Source: Streptococcus mitis
Lineage (GTDB): Bacteria > Bacillota > Bacilli > Lactobacillales > Streptococcaceae
DNA length: 64,000 nucleotides
Direction of reading: 5' to 3'
Assembly (NCBI RefSeq): GCF_000722765.2
Contig: NZ_CP028415.1
Span: 874,501-938,500 of the forward strand
The notes beneath the pieces are model-generated. The model was not told the origin of the DNA, made no database searches, and saw nothing but the letters and a program-made list of their open reading frames with translations. The position numbers were made by a program, and so were the translations under genes. Of the stretch, positions 50,487 through 59,495 are shown piece after piece. The first letter of the stretch is position 1; every line of letters begins with the position of its first letter.

Positions 50487-51184
50487 TGCTTGTCTCCTTT
50501 TAATCTTACCCCAACTCCCCAAATGGTTTCAATATATTCTTGATTTGGGTCAAGCTGGTTTAATTTTTTACGAAGATTACTCAAATGCGTATTGAGAGTA
50601 TTATCTCCAGGTAGGTAGCTATCCTCCCAGACTAATTCATAAAGTTCTTCCTTGGTGAAAATTTTCTTAGGGTGTTTAAGGAGAGTTTGGAGAATCAAAC
50701 ATTCTTTCTTGGCAAGGCGAATCGTTTCCTGACTATTTTTGATTTCAAAACTTTCTGCATCAAACTGGATATTTTTCAAGTTTTGTGGCAGATTTTCAGT
50801 TTTTTCTATTTCCATAGGCTGTTTTTCTACGCTTTGACGTAATTGAACAGTAACTCTGGCAAAGACTTCATCCAAATCAAAAGGTTTGACTATGTAATCA
50901 TTGGCACCGTCTAAGAGATATTGACTGATTAACTTTTTATCGCTCAGAGCCGTTAGCATAATGACTGGAATTTGACTTTGTTCCCTGATAGCTTTTAAAA
51001 CCTGATCTCCATTTTTCCCAGGAAGCATGATATCTAGCAAAACGAGATCAATCCCCCCTTGGTCAAAAAGCATGATTCCTTCTGTACCAGAAAAGGCTTG
51101 AATCACCTCATGCTCCTCAGTAAGAAGTGTTCGCAAAATCTCTTGAATGTCACTATTGTCTTCAATAACCAATATCCTAGACAT
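50483..51184 (-). CDS. OmpR-family response regulator
   Basis: 233 residues. Receiver domain (~1-115) with phosphoacceptor Asp in LVLLDIMLPG (~51) and Lys in YIVKPFD. Winged-helix Trans_reg_C domain (~135-231) ending GVGVRLKG. Start ATG 51184 (MSRILVIED). A TG-extended -10 TATAAT lies at plus 51207-51212. Operon with the kinase, convergent with the BcrAB-like transporter. Confidence 0.9.
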   Translation of the reverse strand: MSRILVIEDNSDIQEILRTLLTEEHEVIQAFSGTEGIMLFDQGGIDLVLLDIMLPGKNGDQVLKAIREQSQIPVIMLTALSDKKLISQYLLDGANDYIVKPFDLDEVFARVTVQLRQSVEKQPMEIEKTENLPQNLKNIQFDAESFEIKNSQETIRLAKKECLILQTLLKHPKKIFTKEELYELVWEDSYLPGDNTLNTHLSNLRKKLNQLDPNQEYIETIWGVGVRLKGDKQ

Positions 51185-51248
51185 AAATACCAACCTTTCT
51201 GCAACTATTATAGCATGTTTTATTGATAAAGCTTAAACAGAAAAGCTC

Positions 51249-51266
51249 CTCGCATAAAAGTGCGAG
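51249..51266 (-). terminator. Possible terminator of the polyamine operon
   Basis: CTCGCA (51249-51254) and TGCGAG (51261-51266), 6-nt loop. The T tract on the minus strand is short and interrupted (GAGCTTTTC), so termination may be weak. Confidence 0.5.
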
Positions 51267-51374
51267 AAAGCCTTAGAGGGTTAAAATATAAAATCCACTT
51301 ACTAGATGACCTAGTATCCCTATAGTTACTAGTGAAAACGAGTCTAGCAGAATGAATCTCTCATTTCTCTCCTA

Positions 51375-52250
51375 CTAGTCCGTAATTCGTTGATACATTT
51401 CGGGTCTTCTATCTCGAAACAAGCCCCAGTTTAGGCGTTCGCTTGCTCCCTTATCTAGGTCATAAGTAGCTAACAGAACAGCTTCTTCTTGTCTTTCAGC
51501 TCGTTCTAGAATAGCTCCTGTTTCATCCGTCATAAAGGAGGAACCGTAGAAGTCAAGACTGGAACTCTGTCCGCCATTTTCCTCACTTGAAGTGACTTCT
51601 TCAAAGCCATAGCGATTGGCTGCAATGACTGGAACAATATTAGCTGCTGCGTGTCCTTGCATGGTACGTTGCCAATGACCACAACTATCCGTATCCAAAA
51701 TTGGCTCTGAACCGATGGCTGTAGGATAAAAGAGCAATTCAGCACCATTTAACGCAAGACAGCGGGCCGTTTCGGGGAACCATTGATCCCAACAGATACC
51801 GATCCCAATCTTGGCATAGCGAGTATCCCAGACCTTGAAACCAGTGTTACCAGGCGTGAAATAAAACTTTTCTTGATAATAATGATCATCTGGTATGTGG
51901 GTCTTTCGATAAACACCCAACACCTCACCATCTGCATCAATGACGGCAATAGAGTTATACAAGACATTGCCATCTTTTTCGTAAAAACTGATAGGTAAAA
52001 CAACCTGTAGTTCCTTAGCAATCACCTTAAAATGCTGAATGGCGGTATTTTCTGTCACCGACTGGGCAGACTGGTAGTAGTCATACTGACGTTCCTGACA
52101 AAAGTATGGACGTTCAAATAATTCGGGTAAAAGAATAATTTGCGCGCCTTGTTCTGCAGCCTGACGTACTAAACGCTCTGCTGTTTGAATATTTGTTGCC
52201 ACATCCTTGGCACATTGCATCTGAATGGCTGCAACTTTTACATTTCTCAT
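51375..52250 (-). CDS. aguB: N-carbamoylputrescine amidase AguB
   Basis: 291-residue nitrilase-superfamily enzyme converting N-carbamoylputrescine to putrescine, CO2 and NH3. Glu-Lys-Cys triad: LLPELFE (~42), YRKTHIPDD (~115) and GIGICWDQW (~150). Last gene of the polyamine operon, 9 bp after aguA. Confidence 0.94.
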   Translation of the reverse strand: MRNVKVAAIQMQCAKDVATNIQTAERLVRQAAEQGAQIILLPELFERPYFCQERQYDYYQSAQSVTENTAIQHFKVIAKELQVVLPISFYEKDGNVLYNSIAVIDADGEVLGVYRKTHIPDDHYYQEKFYFTPGNTGFKVWDTRYAKIGIGICWDQWFPETARCLALNGAELLFYPTAIGSEPILDTDSCGHWQRTMQGHAAANIVPVIAANRYGFEEVTSSEENGGQSSSLDFYGSSFMTDETGAILERAERQEEAVLLATYDLDKGASERLNWGLFRDRRPEMYQRITD

Positions 52251-52259
52251 CTTTTTCTC

Positions 52260-53345
52260 CTATTCTGGGATTTGTTGGGTGATACAGTGAATATTGCCGC
52301 CACCTAAGAGAATATCTCTGGCTGGAATTCCGACAATTTTACGGTCTGGGAAACACTTACTGAGGATATCTAAAGCAACTTGGTCATTAACATCTTGAAA
52401 CTGGGGAACAAGGACAGCCTTGTTGGCGATATAAGAGTTTACGTAGGAAGCTGCAAGCCTTTCACCTGCGTATCGTTCTTCTTCACCTTCTTCATAGGTA
52501 TAGCCAGGTAAATCTTCTTTAGTGACAACCTGACGAATAGCCGGAATTGGAAGTTTATGAATGGTGAAGTGACGACCTTTTGCATCTGTTTCCTTTTCTA
52601 AAAGCGCTAAATCAGCTGCTGACATGACATATTGAGGATCACTTTCGTCGTCCGTCCAAGCCAAGACAAGCTCTGCAGGGCCAACAAAGGCAGCAACATT
52701 GTCAACGTGTTCATTGGTTTCGTCCTGATAAATACCATAAGGAAGCCAAATAACTTTTTCAGCGCCAAGGCACTCTAATAAGGTATTTTCGATTTCCTCT
52801 TTACTTAGATGGGGATTGCGACCAGAACTAAGTAAGCAACTTTCAGTTACGAGAATGGTTCCCTGACCATCGCTGTGGATTGCGCCTCCTTCCAGTACAA
52901 AAGGTTTAGCATCATAAACAGGCATTTCCAAGACCTCAGCAAAACGACTGGCTACTTGATTATCATCTTCATAGTCTTGGTAGAGACCATCGACAGCACC
53001 ACCCCAAGCATTGAAAGACCAATCCACGGCTAATTTCTTGCCTTTATCATTGATAAGAATGGTTGGGCCAGTATCACGCGCCCAGGCGTCATTGGTGGGA
53101 ATGTCTAAATAAACAACCTTGTCTCCAAGATAGGATTGGGCTTCAGATAGATAGGCTTGCTCCACCAAAAGATAGACTTTTTCACCTTCTGCTATAGTCT
53201 TGATAATCTGAGTAAATGCTCTTTTGGCAGCTTTTCCTTGAAAGGGCCATGAACCTGGTCGAGTCGGCCAGATCATGAGGGTAGCATGGTGTGGTTCGTA
53301 CTCTGCTGGCATACGATAGCCTAATTTTTTGGGACTGTTCATCAT
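52260..53345 (-). CDS. aguA: Agmatine deiminase AguA
   Basis: 361-residue guanidino-group-modifying enzyme turning agmatine into N-carbamoylputrescine. N-terminal [17 protein letters not shown], substrate-binding [23 protein letters not shown], and the catalytic Cys in [11 protein letters not shown] near the C-terminus are all present. Overlaps nspC by 4 bp. Confidence 0.95.
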   Translation of the reverse strand: MMNSPKKLGYRMPAEYEPHHATLMIWPTRPGSWPFQGKAAKRAFTQIIKTIAEGEKVYLLVEQAYLSEAQSYLGDKVVYLDIPTNDAWARDTGPTILINDKGKKLAVDWSFNAWGGAVDGLYQDYEDDNQVASRFAEVLEMPVYDAKPFVLEGGAIHSDGQGTILVTESCLLSSGRNPHLSKEEIENTLLECLGAEKVIWLPYGIYQDETNEHVDNVAAFVGPAELVLAWTDDESDPQYVMSAADLALLEKETDAKGRHFTIHKLPIPAIRQVVTKEDLPGYTYEEGEEERYAGERLAASYVNSYIANKAVLVPQFQDVNDQVALDILSKCFPDRKIVGIPARDILLGGGNIHCITQQIPE

Positions 53346-54469
53346 GATAATCTCCCTTTAAAATCTTGATAGCCAAAGGATTTGACTAAGCTACAGTCAC
53401 CCTTCTCGTCCATGAGATAAAGACTTGGTAATCCAATACCGTTAAAGGTATTATTTTTGACAAATGAGTAAATAGCCATGTCTTCAAAATAAAGTCTATC
53501 ACCGATTTGAACTGGATTTTCAAAGCTATAATCACCAATCACATCGCCTGTTAGACAAGTATTGGAAGAAAGTCTATAGGTATGGGCTTTTTCCTGAGCC
53601 TCAAATCCATTTCTCAAAGGTGGACGATAGGGCATCTCAAGTACATCAGGCATATGGCAGGTCGCAGAGGCATCTAAAACCAAGATTTCCATACCGTTTT
53701 CGACAATATCCAATACTTCAGTTGCTAGATAACCTGCATTGAGCGCAATGGCTTCACCCGGCTCGATATAGACTTCAAGATTATAAGTTTCTCGGATACG
53801 CTTGATCTCAGAAATCAGCAAATCCACATCGTAACCTTCTCTTGTGATGTGGTGTCCGCCCCCCATATTGAGCCATTTGACCTCATGTAAGTACGAACCA
53901 AATTGCGCTTCTACTGCTTTCAAAGTTGTCTCTAAATCATCTGCTCCCTGCTCGCAAAGGGTATGAAAATGAAGACCATCTACCAATTCCAGCAAATCAC
54001 TAGGAATCTTGTCTAGAGTAACTCCGAAGCGAGAACCTGGTGCACAAGGGTCATAGAGCGCGTGATCTCCTTGAGTTGAACATTGAGGGTTAAGGCGCAA
54101 ACCAACACTGATACCAGCATCTCGACAACGCGGACCATGTTTACGCAACTGTCTCTCTGAGTTAAAGACGATATGGTCCGTTATCTCCATCAATTCCTCC
54201 AAGTCTGCATCCTTGAAAGCAGGTGCAAATACATGGACTTCACCAGGAAATTCTTCTCTAGCTAGCTTAGCTTCATAGAGTCCACTGGCTGTCGTACCTG
54301 ATAGATACTGGCTAATCAAGGGATAGGTTTTGTAGAGGGAGTAAGCCTTCTGGGCAAGCAAAACCTTGCAGCCAGCTTCTTCTTGTACATATTGTAAAAT
54401 GCGACAGTTAGCTTCTAACTTTGCTAAGTCAATGACGTAAGATGGTGTTGGTACTTGTTCTAGCTTCAT
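53342..54469 (-). CDS. nspC: Carboxy(nor)spermidine decarboxylase NspC
   Basis: 375-residue fold-III PLP decarboxylase that releases spermidine (or norspermidine) from its carboxy precursor. The PLP Lys is in [12 protein letters not shown] (~42), with the HFHTLCEQ and EPGEAI segments of the barrel, and the Cys/Asp pair of [18 protein letters not shown] near the C-terminus. The start shares one base with the lys1 stop. Confidence 0.93.
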   Translation of the reverse strand: MKLEQVPTPSYVIDLAKLEANCRILQYVQEEAGCKVLLAQKAYSLYKTYPLISQYLSGTTASGLYEAKLAREEFPGEVHVFAPAFKDADLEELMEITDHIVFNSERQLRKHGPRCRDAGISVGLRLNPQCSTQGDHALYDPCAPGSRFGVTLDKIPSDLLELVDGLHFHTLCEQGADDLETTLKAVEAQFGSYLHEVKWLNMGGGHHITREGYDVDLLISEIKRIRETYNLEVYIEPGEAIALNAGYLATEVLDIVENGMEILVLDASATCHMPDVLEMPYRPPLRNGFEAQEKAHTYRLSSNTCLTGDVIGDYSFENPVQIGDRLYFEDMAIYSFVKNNTFNGIGLPSLYLMDEKGDCSLVKSFGYQDFKGRLS

Positions 54470-55728
54470 TAGTCCACCATTTGTGGATTTTCAACCACAA
54501 CCCATGGCAAACCATACTCATTCAAAGCTTCCATAAATGGATCTGGATCCAATTCTTCAAGGTTATACACTCCTGCTTGTTTCCAAGTACCATTCATAAC
54601 CAATTTTGTCCCAATCATGGCTGGAACGCCAGTCGTGTAAGAAATTGCTTGTGAACCAACTTCTGCGTAACATTCCTGATGGTCGCAAACATTGTAGATG
54701 TAGATGGTCTTTTCAACGCCATCTTTTACACCTGTAAAGATACATCCAATATTGGTTTTACCTACAGTACGTGGTCCAAGGCTGGCTGGATCTGGAAGCA
54801 AGGCTTTTAAGAATTGAATCGGCACGATTTCTTGGCCGTTAAAGTTAATGGTATCTGTACGAAGGAGTCCAACATTTTCAAGACATTTCATGTGCGTCAA
54901 GTAAGATTGACCAAAAGTCATAAAGAAACGAATGCGTTTGACACCTGGAATATTTTTCGCCAATGATTCGATTTCTTCGTGGTGAAGGAGATACATGTCT
55001 TTTTGTCCAACCTGAGGGAAATCGTACTCACGCTTGATAGACATGGCTTCAACCTCAACCCACTTACCATCTTCCCAGTAAGAACCTGGCGCAGAAACCT
55101 CGCGTAGATTGATTTCTGGGTTAAAGTTTGTTGCAAACGGATAACCGTGGTCACCACCATTACAGTCTAAAATGTCGATATAGTGGATTTCATCAAAATA
55201 GTGCTTGAGAGCATAGGCTGAAAAGACACTAGTCACACCTGGGTCAAAGCCAGAACCAAGAAGAGCAGTCAAGCCTGCTTCTTTGAATTTCTCTTGATAA
55301 GCCCACTGCCATGAGTAGTCAAAGTAGGCTGTAAAACCAAGTTCTTTGCAACGTTTCTCATAGATGGCACGCCATTCAGGGTCTTCTGTATCCTCTGCTT
55401 CGTAGTTGGCTGTATCGATATAGTGAACACCTGTTGCCAAACAAGCGTCCATAATTGTTAAATCTTGATAAGGCAGAGCTACGTTCAAAACAGCTTCTGG
55501 TTTATAGCTTTCAATCAGGGCAATCACTTCTTCAACCTTGTCAGCATCAAGAGCAGCTGTCTCAATCTTTGTATTTGTTTTGCCTTCCAGTTTAGCCTTC
55601 AAGTCATCACATTTTGACTTAGTACGGCTAGCAATCATAATTTCTGTAAATGTTTCGCTATCTTGGCAAATCTTTGAAATAGCAACTTGGGCAACGCCCC
55701 CACATCCGATAACTAATAAACGACTCAT
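54469..55728 (-). CDS. lys1: Carboxyspermidine dehydrogenase (saccharopine dehydrogenase family, Lys1)
   Basis: 419 residues. N-terminal Rossmann motif VIGCGGVAQVAI (6-17), then a saccharopine-dehydrogenase-type C-terminal domain (GSGFDPGVTSVF). Next to nspC this type condenses putrescine or diaminopropane with aspartate semialdehyde to give carboxy(nor)spermidine, not saccharopine. RBS AGGAAGG lies before ATG. In this sequence the start lies inside the extended speE frame (71-bp overlap). Confidence 0.88.
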   Translation of the reverse strand: MSRLLVIGCGGVAQVAISKICQDSETFTEIMIASRTKSKCDDLKAKLEGKTNTKIETAALDADKVEEVIALIESYKPEAVLNVALPYQDLTIMDACLATGVHYIDTANYEAEDTEDPEWRAIYEKRCKELGFTAYFDYSWQWAYQEKFKEAGLTALLGSGFDPGVTSVFSAYALKHYFDEIHYIDILDCNGGDHGYPFATNFNPEINLREVSAPGSYWEDGKWVEVEAMSIKREYDFPQVGQKDMYLLHHEEIESLAKNIPGVKRIRFFMTFGQSYLTHMKCLENVGLLRTDTINFNGQEIVPIQFLKALLPDPASLGPRTVGKTNIGCIFTGVKDGVEKTIYIYNVCDHQECYAEVGSQAISYTTGVPAMIGTKLVMNGTWKQAGVYNLEELDPDPFMEALNEYGLPWVVVENPQMVD

Positions 55729-56584
55729 TTTTTCCTTCCTCTTCTTCTAAAATGTCCTCAACATACTTGGGCAACATAAAGGCACCCACGTGTAAGTTTG
55801 CAGTATAGTATTCTGTGAAAAGCTGGCGTTTTTTCCAGCCTTTCTTGTCAAAATCTTTGACAGGGTGGTATTTCTTCGATGCAAATCCAAACAACCAATA
55901 ACCAGCAGGACTGGTTGGGATATGAGCCTGATAGACCCGACTGATTGGAAAGGCTTGATTGACCTTGCGGTGCATGCTTCGGCAAGCTGACTCATCCTCG
56001 TCAAAGAAGGGACTACCATGCTGATAAATCATGATGCCGTCTTCTTTCAAGGCTCTATAACTGTTACCGTAAAATTCCTTGGTAAAGAGCCCTTCTGTAT
56101 GTCCAAAGGGATCTGTCGCATCGTTGATGATAATATCGTAGTCATCTTCACAGTTTCGTAAAAAACGGAGCCCATTTTGATAGTAAATGGTAACACGAGG
56201 GTCATCAAGTCCCGCAGCAAAATCTGGGAAATACTCACGACAGACTTCAACCAACATCTCATCAGGTTCTACAATATCGATTTGTTCCAGCTCAGGATAG
56301 AGGGTTAATACTTGAGCAACACCTCCGTCGCCACCCCCAATAACCAAGACTTTCTTGGGATTTGGGTGGACAGCCATGGGAACATGAACGGTCATTTCAT
56401 TGTAGACAAAATCATCAGCATCTGAGAACAAGACGTGCCCATTTAAAATCAAAATTTTTCCAAAAGCTGGCGTATCCAAGACTTCGATATCCTGCCATTC
56501 ACTTTTTCCAGCGTAGAGTTGCTTGGCTGTTCTCAGGGACAATTTGACATCTGGAGTATGAACTTCAGAAAACCATAAATCCAT
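55658..56584 (-). CDS. speE: Spermidine synthase-like SpeE with abnormal C-terminal extension
   Basis: Polyamine aminopropyltransferase-family protein. N-terminal beta domain with MDLWFSEVHTPDVKLS, Rossmann core VLVIGGGDGGVAQVL, and catalytic DATDPFGHTEGLFT. Homologues as I recall are 286 residues ending ..EEEEGKK. Here a six-A run (plus 55688-55693) replaces the seven needed for GKK-stop, so the frame reads 22 codons further into lys1 (308 residues total). The extension is probably non-native. Whether it makes spermidine from dcSAM is unclear, as no SAM decarboxylase is in the window. Confidence 0.88.
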   Translation of the reverse strand: MDLWFSEVHTPDVKLSLRTAKQLYAGKSEWQDIEVLDTPAFGKILILNGHVLFSDADDFVYNEMTVHVPMAVHPNPKKVLVIGGGDGGVAQVLTLYPELEQIDIVEPDEMLVEVCREYFPDFAAGLDDPRVTIYYQNGLRFLRNCEDDYDIIINDATDPFGHTEGLFTKEFYGNSYRALKEDGIMIYQHGSPFFDEDESACRSMHRKVNQAFPISRVYQAHIPTSPAGYWLFGFASKKYHPVKDFDKKGWKKRQLFTEYYTANLHVGAFMLPKYVEDILEEEEGKNESFISYRMWGRCPSCYFKDLPR

Positions 56585-58063
56585 CTAGTTCTCCTTTCTC
56601 TTAATGACGTTGATGTGATTGACCTCAGGATCTTCTGTCCCTTGGAGGGAGCAACCACGTTCCTTGGCAAATTGGATATAGTCTACAATTTCTCGTGTAA
56701 TGCGTTCTCCTGGTGCTAGAATTGGAATTCCTGGAGGATAACACATGACAAATTCCCCACAGACTTGTCCAACAGACTCATCCAAGGTTAAACTTTTTCT
56801 CTCTGAATAGAAGGCTTCCTGAGGAGATAACACCAACTTGGGTTGGATATATTCTCCAGCTATCAAGTCCTTCCCATCTCGTGAATAGAGTCTCTTGATA
56901 TCAGCCAAAGCACCGACTAAGCGCTCGATGTCTTGGATGCGGTCACCAATCGAAATATAGGCCAAGATATTGCCAATATCACCAAACTCTATTTGAATAT
57001 CATATTCGTCTCGCAGGAGGTCATAAACCTCGATACCTGTTAAGCCAATACCCTGAGTGTAAACTGACAACTTGGTTACATCAAAATCACAGACCGACAC
57101 ACCATCTATTAACTCTTTTGAGTAAGCATAGTAACCGCCAATGGCATTGATTTCACGGCGAGCATACTCAGACAGTTCAATGACCTTCTCAAAAGACTCT
57201 TTACCACGAAGGGCTAGATTACGACGTGAAATATCCAAACTAGCCATCAGCAAATAAGAGGCGGATGTTGACTGGGTCAGGTTGATAATCTGACGTACGT
57301 ATTCAGGATTCATCTGCTCCCCGATTAAAAGAAGCGAGCTTTGTGTCAAACTCCCACCAGACTTATGCATGGAAACTGCTGCCATATCAGCACCTGCATC
57401 CATAGCAGAAATTGGAAGTTTATCAGTAAAATGTAAGTGTGCTCCGTGGGCCTCATCTACTAAAACCATCATGCCAGCTTCATGAGCCATTTCTGTCAAC
57501 CTCTTTAGGTCTGAACAGATGCCGTAGTAAGTAGGATTGTTAATCAAAATGGCCTTGGCATCTGGATGGTCCTTTATGGCCTGTGCTACTCGGTCATTTT
57601 CAAGACCTAAAGCGATACCAATCTTAGGATCTACACTCATCTCGATATAGATGGGAATGGCACCACATAGAACCAGCGCATTGATGGCAGATTTATGGAC
57701 ATTTCTCGGCAGAATAATCTTATCTCCAGCCTTGCAGGTTGACAGAATCATAGTCTGCACCGATGAAGTTGTTCCACCAATCATGAGAAAGGCATGGGCT
57801 GCTCCAAAAGCATCTGCAGCCAGCTCCTCTGCATCCCGAATAATCGAAATGGGGTGACCAAGATTATCCAAGGGTTTCATCGAATTGACATCAATGCCAA
57901 CACATTTTTCCCCTAACAGTTCCACCAATTCTGGATTTCCTCGTCCACGCTTGTGACCTGGAACATCAAAGGGAACAATCCTTTTCTTGCGTAACTTCAC
58001 CAAGGCCTCATAAATAGGGGCTTGGTTTTGATCTAACTCTTTCAAGACATACTCCTTTACCAT
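56585..58063 (-). CDS. speA: Orn/Lys/Arg decarboxylase, probable arginine decarboxylase SpeA
   Basis: ~490-residue fold-I PLP decarboxylase. PFDVPGHKRG near the N-terminus, PLP-binding VDEAHGAHLHF, the Schiff-base Lys in SMHKSGGSLTQSS (~230), and the C-terminal small domain. Often annotated Cad (lysine decarboxylase), but with aguA and aguB in the same operon arginine to agmatine is the sensible reaction. The start is uncertain: ATG 58063 lacks an SD, while TTG 58045 (MKELDQNQ) sits 6 nt after AAGGAG. First gene of the six-gene operon, behind an attenuator. Confidence 0.9.
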   Translation of the reverse strand: MVKEYVLKELDQNQAPIYEALVKLRKKRIVPFDVPGHKRGRGNPELVELLGEKCVGIDVNSMKPLDNLGHPISIIRDAEELAADAFGAAHAFLMIGGTTSSVQTMILSTCKAGDKIILPRNVHKSAINALVLCGAIPIYIEMSVDPKIGIALGLENDRVAQAIKDHPDAKAILINNPTYYGICSDLKRLTEMAHEAGMMVLVDEAHGAHLHFTDKLPISAMDAGADMAAVSMHKSGGSLTQSSLLLIGEQMNPEYVRQIINLTQSTSASYLLMASLDISRRNLALRGKESFEKVIELSEYARREINAIGGYYAYSKELIDGVSVCDFDVTKLSVYTQGIGLTGIEVYDLLRDEYDIQIEFGDIGNILAYISIGDRIQDIERLVGALADIKRLYSRDGKDLIAGEYIQPKLVLSPQEAFYSERKSLTLDESVGQVCGEFVMCYPPGIPILAPGERITREIVDYIQFAKERGCSLQGTEDPEVNHINVIKRKEN

Positions 58064-58107
58064 ATTTTTAGCGCTTCAAGAAGAAGGCAACTAAAGGTTG
58101 ACTCATG

Positions 58108-58134
58108 AAAAAAGAGCAGGATTTCACCTGCTCT
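58108..58134 (-). terminator. Attenuator-type terminator ahead of speA
   Basis: Minus-strand stem AGAGCAGG/CCTGCTCT (arms at plus 58113-58120 and 58127-58134), 6-nt loop, followed by a run of T. It lies only 45 bp before the speA frame with no promoter in between, so operon expression requires readthrough. Confidence 0.87.
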
Positions 58135-58440
58135 GCAATCTTCTGACGTTTTTATGTTTGTTTCTGTTGAGTATGTCTGTTCCCGATGTTTCCTAACTCT
58201 CTAGTAGCAAATATTACGTACTTTATTGATCGTTTCACAAGATGACGTGTGCTTTCACCACACTAAAAATTTATGAATTAGGACAAGTGTCCTAACATCA
58301 ACTTATAAAAGTAGGCTTTTAACCCTATCAATAATGTGGTTTTTCAACCACGCTTCGGCATTCAACCCTGCCTGTCCGTAGGCATTTTTTACTCGGGTTT
58401 ATATTTGCTAGAAAACATCATCTCATTTTCTAAGCTCCAT
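58108..58440 (-). ncRNA. Structured 5' leader RNA of the polyamine operon (candidate riboregulator)
   Basis: About 330 nt from the promoter (58442-58470) to the attenuator. Read 5'-3' on the minus strand: a hairpin GCTTAGAAAA/TTTTCTAGC at the start; AACCC/GGGTT enclosing GCCT/AGGC; GTGGTT/AACCAC; then TTGAT/ATCAA closing a multibranch that contains TTAGGACA/TGTCCTAA (plus 58278-58295) and GTGTG/CACAC (58247-58263); then the terminator. It does not match tmRNA, RNase P, 6S or any riboswitch core I know. A cis-acting sensor of a polyamine-pathway metabolite is the natural hypothesis; a free-standing sRNA is the alternative. Confidence 0.65.
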
Positions 58441-58441
58441 T

Positions 58442-58470
58442 ACTATATCATGTTTCCAAGAACTTGTAAA
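58442..58470 (-). promoter_or_regulatory. Promoter of the speA leader/operon
   Basis: Minus strand -35 TTTACA (58465-58470), 17 bp, -10 TATAGT (58442-58447). The -35 is part of an inverted repeat GTAAA-AGGC-TTTAC (58466-58479), which could be a regulator site. Confidence 0.74.
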
Positions 58471-58707
58471 GCCTTTTACGAAAAAAATATAAAAAAGTTC
58501 GCAAAATAGTTGGATTTTATTTGATTTAATACTCATTATTCTCTTGTAAACGATTATAAAGTGAACAAAAAACGATTATCCTATTTCATTTTAAAATTTT
58601 TTATGCTATTCTATACTCTTTACCTTCGGTGTTTGTTCTACTAGAGACAATAACGATGCTTTTACATTATTAAAATCGTGCAACTTTTTTCAGATACTTT
58701 TAAAAGA

Positions 58708-58736
58708 TTGATTTCCCTATATTTTTCCTTTATACT
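58708..58736 (+). promoter_or_regulatory. Promoter of the VIT-family gene
   Basis: -35 TTGATT (58708-58713), 17 bp, -10 TATACT (58731-58736). The transcript should start only a few bases before the RBS AAGGAGG. Confidence 0.75.
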
Positions 58737-58755
58737 GGATAAAAAGGAGGATAGT

Positions 58756-59451
58756 ATGTCAGAAACAAATCACGAAATTGATTCAAATTTTGCAGGTCGT
58801 TTAAATATCCTGCGTGCGGGTGTTCTTGGTGCCAATGATGGGATTATTTCCATTGCTGGTGTGGTTATCGGGGTTGCCAGTGCTACAAGCAATATCTGGA
58901 TTATCTTTTTATCAGGATTTGCAGCTATCTTAGCTGGTGCCTTTTCAATGGCTGGTGGAGAATATGTGTCCGTTTCAACTCAAAAAGATACCGAGGAAGC
59001 AGCCGTTGCGCGTGAGCAAGTCTTGCTAGACCAAGATATGGAACTAGCCAAAAAGTCTCTCTATGCTGCCTATATCCAAAATGGAGAATGTGAAACCTCT
59101 GCTCAACTCTTGACCAACAAAGCCTTTTTAAATAATCCGCTCAAGGCTTTGGTAGAGGAAAAATATGGGATTGAGTATGAAGAGTTTACCAATCCTTGGC
59201 ATGCCGCTATCTCTAGCTTTATTTCTTTTTTCCTTGGTAGCTTACCACCCATGCTTTCAATTACCATTTTCCCAAGTGAATACCGCATTCCTGCTACTGT
59301 CCTTATCGTCGGTATGGCCCTTCTTCTCACTGGTTACACAAGTGCCAAACTTGGAAAAGCCCCAACTAAAACAGCTATGATTCGTAACCTTGCTATTGGC
59401 CTCTTGACCATGGGAGTTACTTTCCTGCTCGGACAACTTTTCAGCATTTAG
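58756..59451 (+). CDS. VIT1/CCC1-family metal transporter
   Basis: 231 residues, five predicted membrane helices with the family start GRLNILRAGVLGANDGIISIAGVVIGVA, the conserved second-helix motif AGAFSMAGGEYVSVSTQ and a cytoplasmic Glu-rich loop (~75-135). VIT/CCC1 proteins export or store Fe(II)/Mn(II). ATG 58756 has AAGGAGG 6 nt upstream; the frame extends upstream into the promoter. Monocistronic. Confidence 0.88.
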   Translation: MSETNHEIDSNFAGRLNILRAGVLGANDGIISIAGVVIGVASATSNIWIIFLSGFAAILAGAFSMAGGEYVSVSTQKDTEEAAVAREQVLLDQDMELAKKSLYAAYIQNGECETSAQLLTNKAFLNNPLKALVEEKYGIEYEEFTNPWHAAISSFISFFLGSLPPMLSITIFPSEYRIPATVLIVGMALLLTGYTSAKLGKAPTKTAMIRNLAIGLLTMGVTFLLGQLFSI

Positions 59452-59461
59452 AACACGAGAA

Positions 59462-59495
59462 ATACCTCGATTTTGAAGTCGAGGTATCTTTTTTT
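59462..59495. terminator. Terminator between VIT gene and BceB-like permease
   Basis: ATACCTCGA (59462-59470) and TCGAGGTAT (59479-59487), 8-nt loop, then a T run on the plus strand. A less regular T-rich flank on the minus strand may serve the convergent gene. Confidence 0.85.

Noticed and set aside
58108-58440. tmRNA, RNase P RNA, M-box or L-box riboswitch
   Set aside because: The conserved cores of these RNAs (for example GAGGAAAGUCC of RNase P, or the tmRNA ends) are absent.
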